Assembly: GCA_902633655.1 (NCBI GenBank)
Contig: CACPHA010000008.1
Coordinates: forward strand, 1-42,479
Reading direction: 5' to 3'
From: Paracoccaceae bacterium
Lineage (GTDB): Bacteria > Pseudomonadota > Alphaproteobacteria > Rhodobacterales > Rhodobacteraceae
DNA: 42,479 nucleotides
A program made the translations under genes and the position numbers. How positions within the stretch are numbered: position 1 is the first letter of the stretch; every line of letters begins with the position of its first letter. Below are positions 41,799-42,479 of the stretch, in pieces. The notes under the pieces are model-generated. The model ran no database searches. It saw only the letters and a list, made by a program, of their open reading frames with translations, and was not told where the DNA came from.

Positions 41799-42479
41799 AA
41801 AGTTCCTCATAATTCTCTTTAAGTGCTTCGTCTTGCTGCTCTTTGTAAAGCACGTAGTTACCTACCGCCAAGACATCCATTTCAGTACCCATGAAGCACT
41901 TAAATGCATCTTTTGGTGTGCAAATTATTGGTTCGCCACGCACGTTGAAAGAAGTGTTAACAACAAGTGGACAGCCAGTCTTTTCTTTAAATTTAGAAAT
42001 AACAGCATGGTACTTAGGGTTAGTATCAGCATGAACAGTCTGTATTCGTGCAGAGTAGTCAACGTGTGTAATTGCTGGTACAGAAGAACGCGGCACATTT
42101 AGTTTATCAATACCAAACAGTGCCTCTTCTTTTTCAGTCATTGTACGACGTTTATCGCTTTGGACGTCTGAAACTAGAAGCATGTATGGACTATCTGTAT
42201 CATGCTCAAACCATTCCCCTACATCTTCTCTTAAGACACTTGGAGCAAATGGGCGAAAGCTTTCACTATATTTTACTTTCAGGTTGAGTTGCTTCTGCAT
42301 CATTGGCGAACGCGGATCTGCAATTATACTTCGTCCTCCTAATGCTCTTGGACCAAACTCCATTCGTCCTTGCATCCAGCCAACTGCTTTTTCATCAGCT
42401 AATGCGGACGATACTTCTTCGATCATTTCAGCTTCGGAAAGCTTTTTGAATTCTGCACCACAAGCAGTAAGTTCAGCTT
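41785..42479 (-). CDS. Carbamoyltransferase, C-terminal part, runs off the window
   Basis: The 3' end of a second NodU/TobZ-family carbamoyltransferase; its start lies beyond the right edge, since the frame stays open to the last base (AELTACGAEFKKLSEAEM). Visible are WMQGRMEFGPRALGGRSI, ADPRSPMMQKQLNLKVKYSE, SFRPFAPSVL and VNTSFNVRGEPIICTP, all of the C-terminal YrdC-like domain. It resembles the corresponding part of the complete enzyme at 25627 but is clearly divergent. It is followed by an SGNH protein gene overlapping by 14 bp, mirroring the content of the left module in inverted orientation. Confidence 0.92.
   Translation of the reverse strand, partial: AELTACGAEFKKLSEAEMIEEVSSALADEKAVGWMQGRMEFGPRALGGRSIIADPRSPMMQKQLNLKVKYSESFRPFAPSVLREDVGEWFEHDTDSPYMLLVSDVQSDKRRTMTEKEEALFGIDKLNVPRSSVPAITHVDYSARIQTVHADTNPKYHAVISKFKEKTGCPLVVNTSFNVRGEPIICTPKDAFKCFMGTEMDVLAVGNYVLYKEQQDEALKENYEELYELD

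Noticed and set aside
1-42479. CRISPR arrays, tRNA or rRNA genes
   Set aside because: No regularly spaced short repeats and no tRNA cloverleaf or rRNA sequence were noticed on either strand by eye.

Overview
The window looks like a chromosomal segment of a low-GC marine alphaproteobacterium of the Rhodobacterales (Roseobacter) type. The basis is the protein style of hslO, metG, ThiBPQ, PhzF, the ImuA-like protein and the MFS transporter, and the hslO / CoA-type NUDIX / cca gene order. This placement rests on family recognition only, since no database search was possible.

Left part (about 0.1-22.7 kb) is ordinary core genome. In order it holds a NUDIX hydrolase divergent from an hslO-NUDIX-cca operon, an MsbA-like ABC exporter, and a small envelope group of two L,D-transpeptidases around a CAP-domain lipoprotein. 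Then come a small exported protein, NAD salvage (pncA-pncB), leuB, an aldo/keto reductase, a UDP-glucuronate-type epimerase, an ImuA-like protein with an MFS transporter, metG, and phzF. It ends with a thiamine uptake operon (thiBPQ) under a TPP riboswitch. Several starts were moved. hslO starts at 633, cca at 2205 and thiQ at 20073. thiB appears to start at a rare ATT codon at 22530, which restores a signal peptide and a well-placed Shine-Dalgarno sequence.

Middle (22.8-24.8 kb) is a short GC-rich block of foreign or relic appearance. It holds a VanZ-like gene, a C-terminal galU fragment, and a decayed 1.29-kb IS3-family element whose imperfect terminal inverted repeats I could define.

Right part (24.8 kb to the end) is an AT-rich surface-glycan island. 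A module of SxtJ-like protein, DUF5989-like small protein and NodU/TobZ-type carbamoyltransferase leads into a methyltransferase and an SGNH-fold membrane protein. Next come a PglF/CapD-type nucleotide-sugar dehydratase and, on the other strand, a methyltransferase, a DegT-type aminotransferase and a PglC-like sugar phosphotransferase. Together these look like most of a UDP-bacillosamine-like route plus its priming step. A GT2 glycosyltransferase and two more methyltransferase-like genes follow. At the right edge a second SGNH protein and a second, partial carbamoyltransferase lie in inverted orientation.

The island carries many rearrangement scars: a broken duplicate of the capD 5' end, a tyrosine-recombinase fragment, and a pair of roughly 52-bp dyad-containing repeats that exactly frame one methyltransferase gene. 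In the core part, a heavily deleted copy of the aldo/keto reductase sits on the far side of the epimerase. The best candidates for something under-described are the twin carbamoyltransferase/SGNH modules with their small membrane partners and the repeat-framed methyltransferase cassette.
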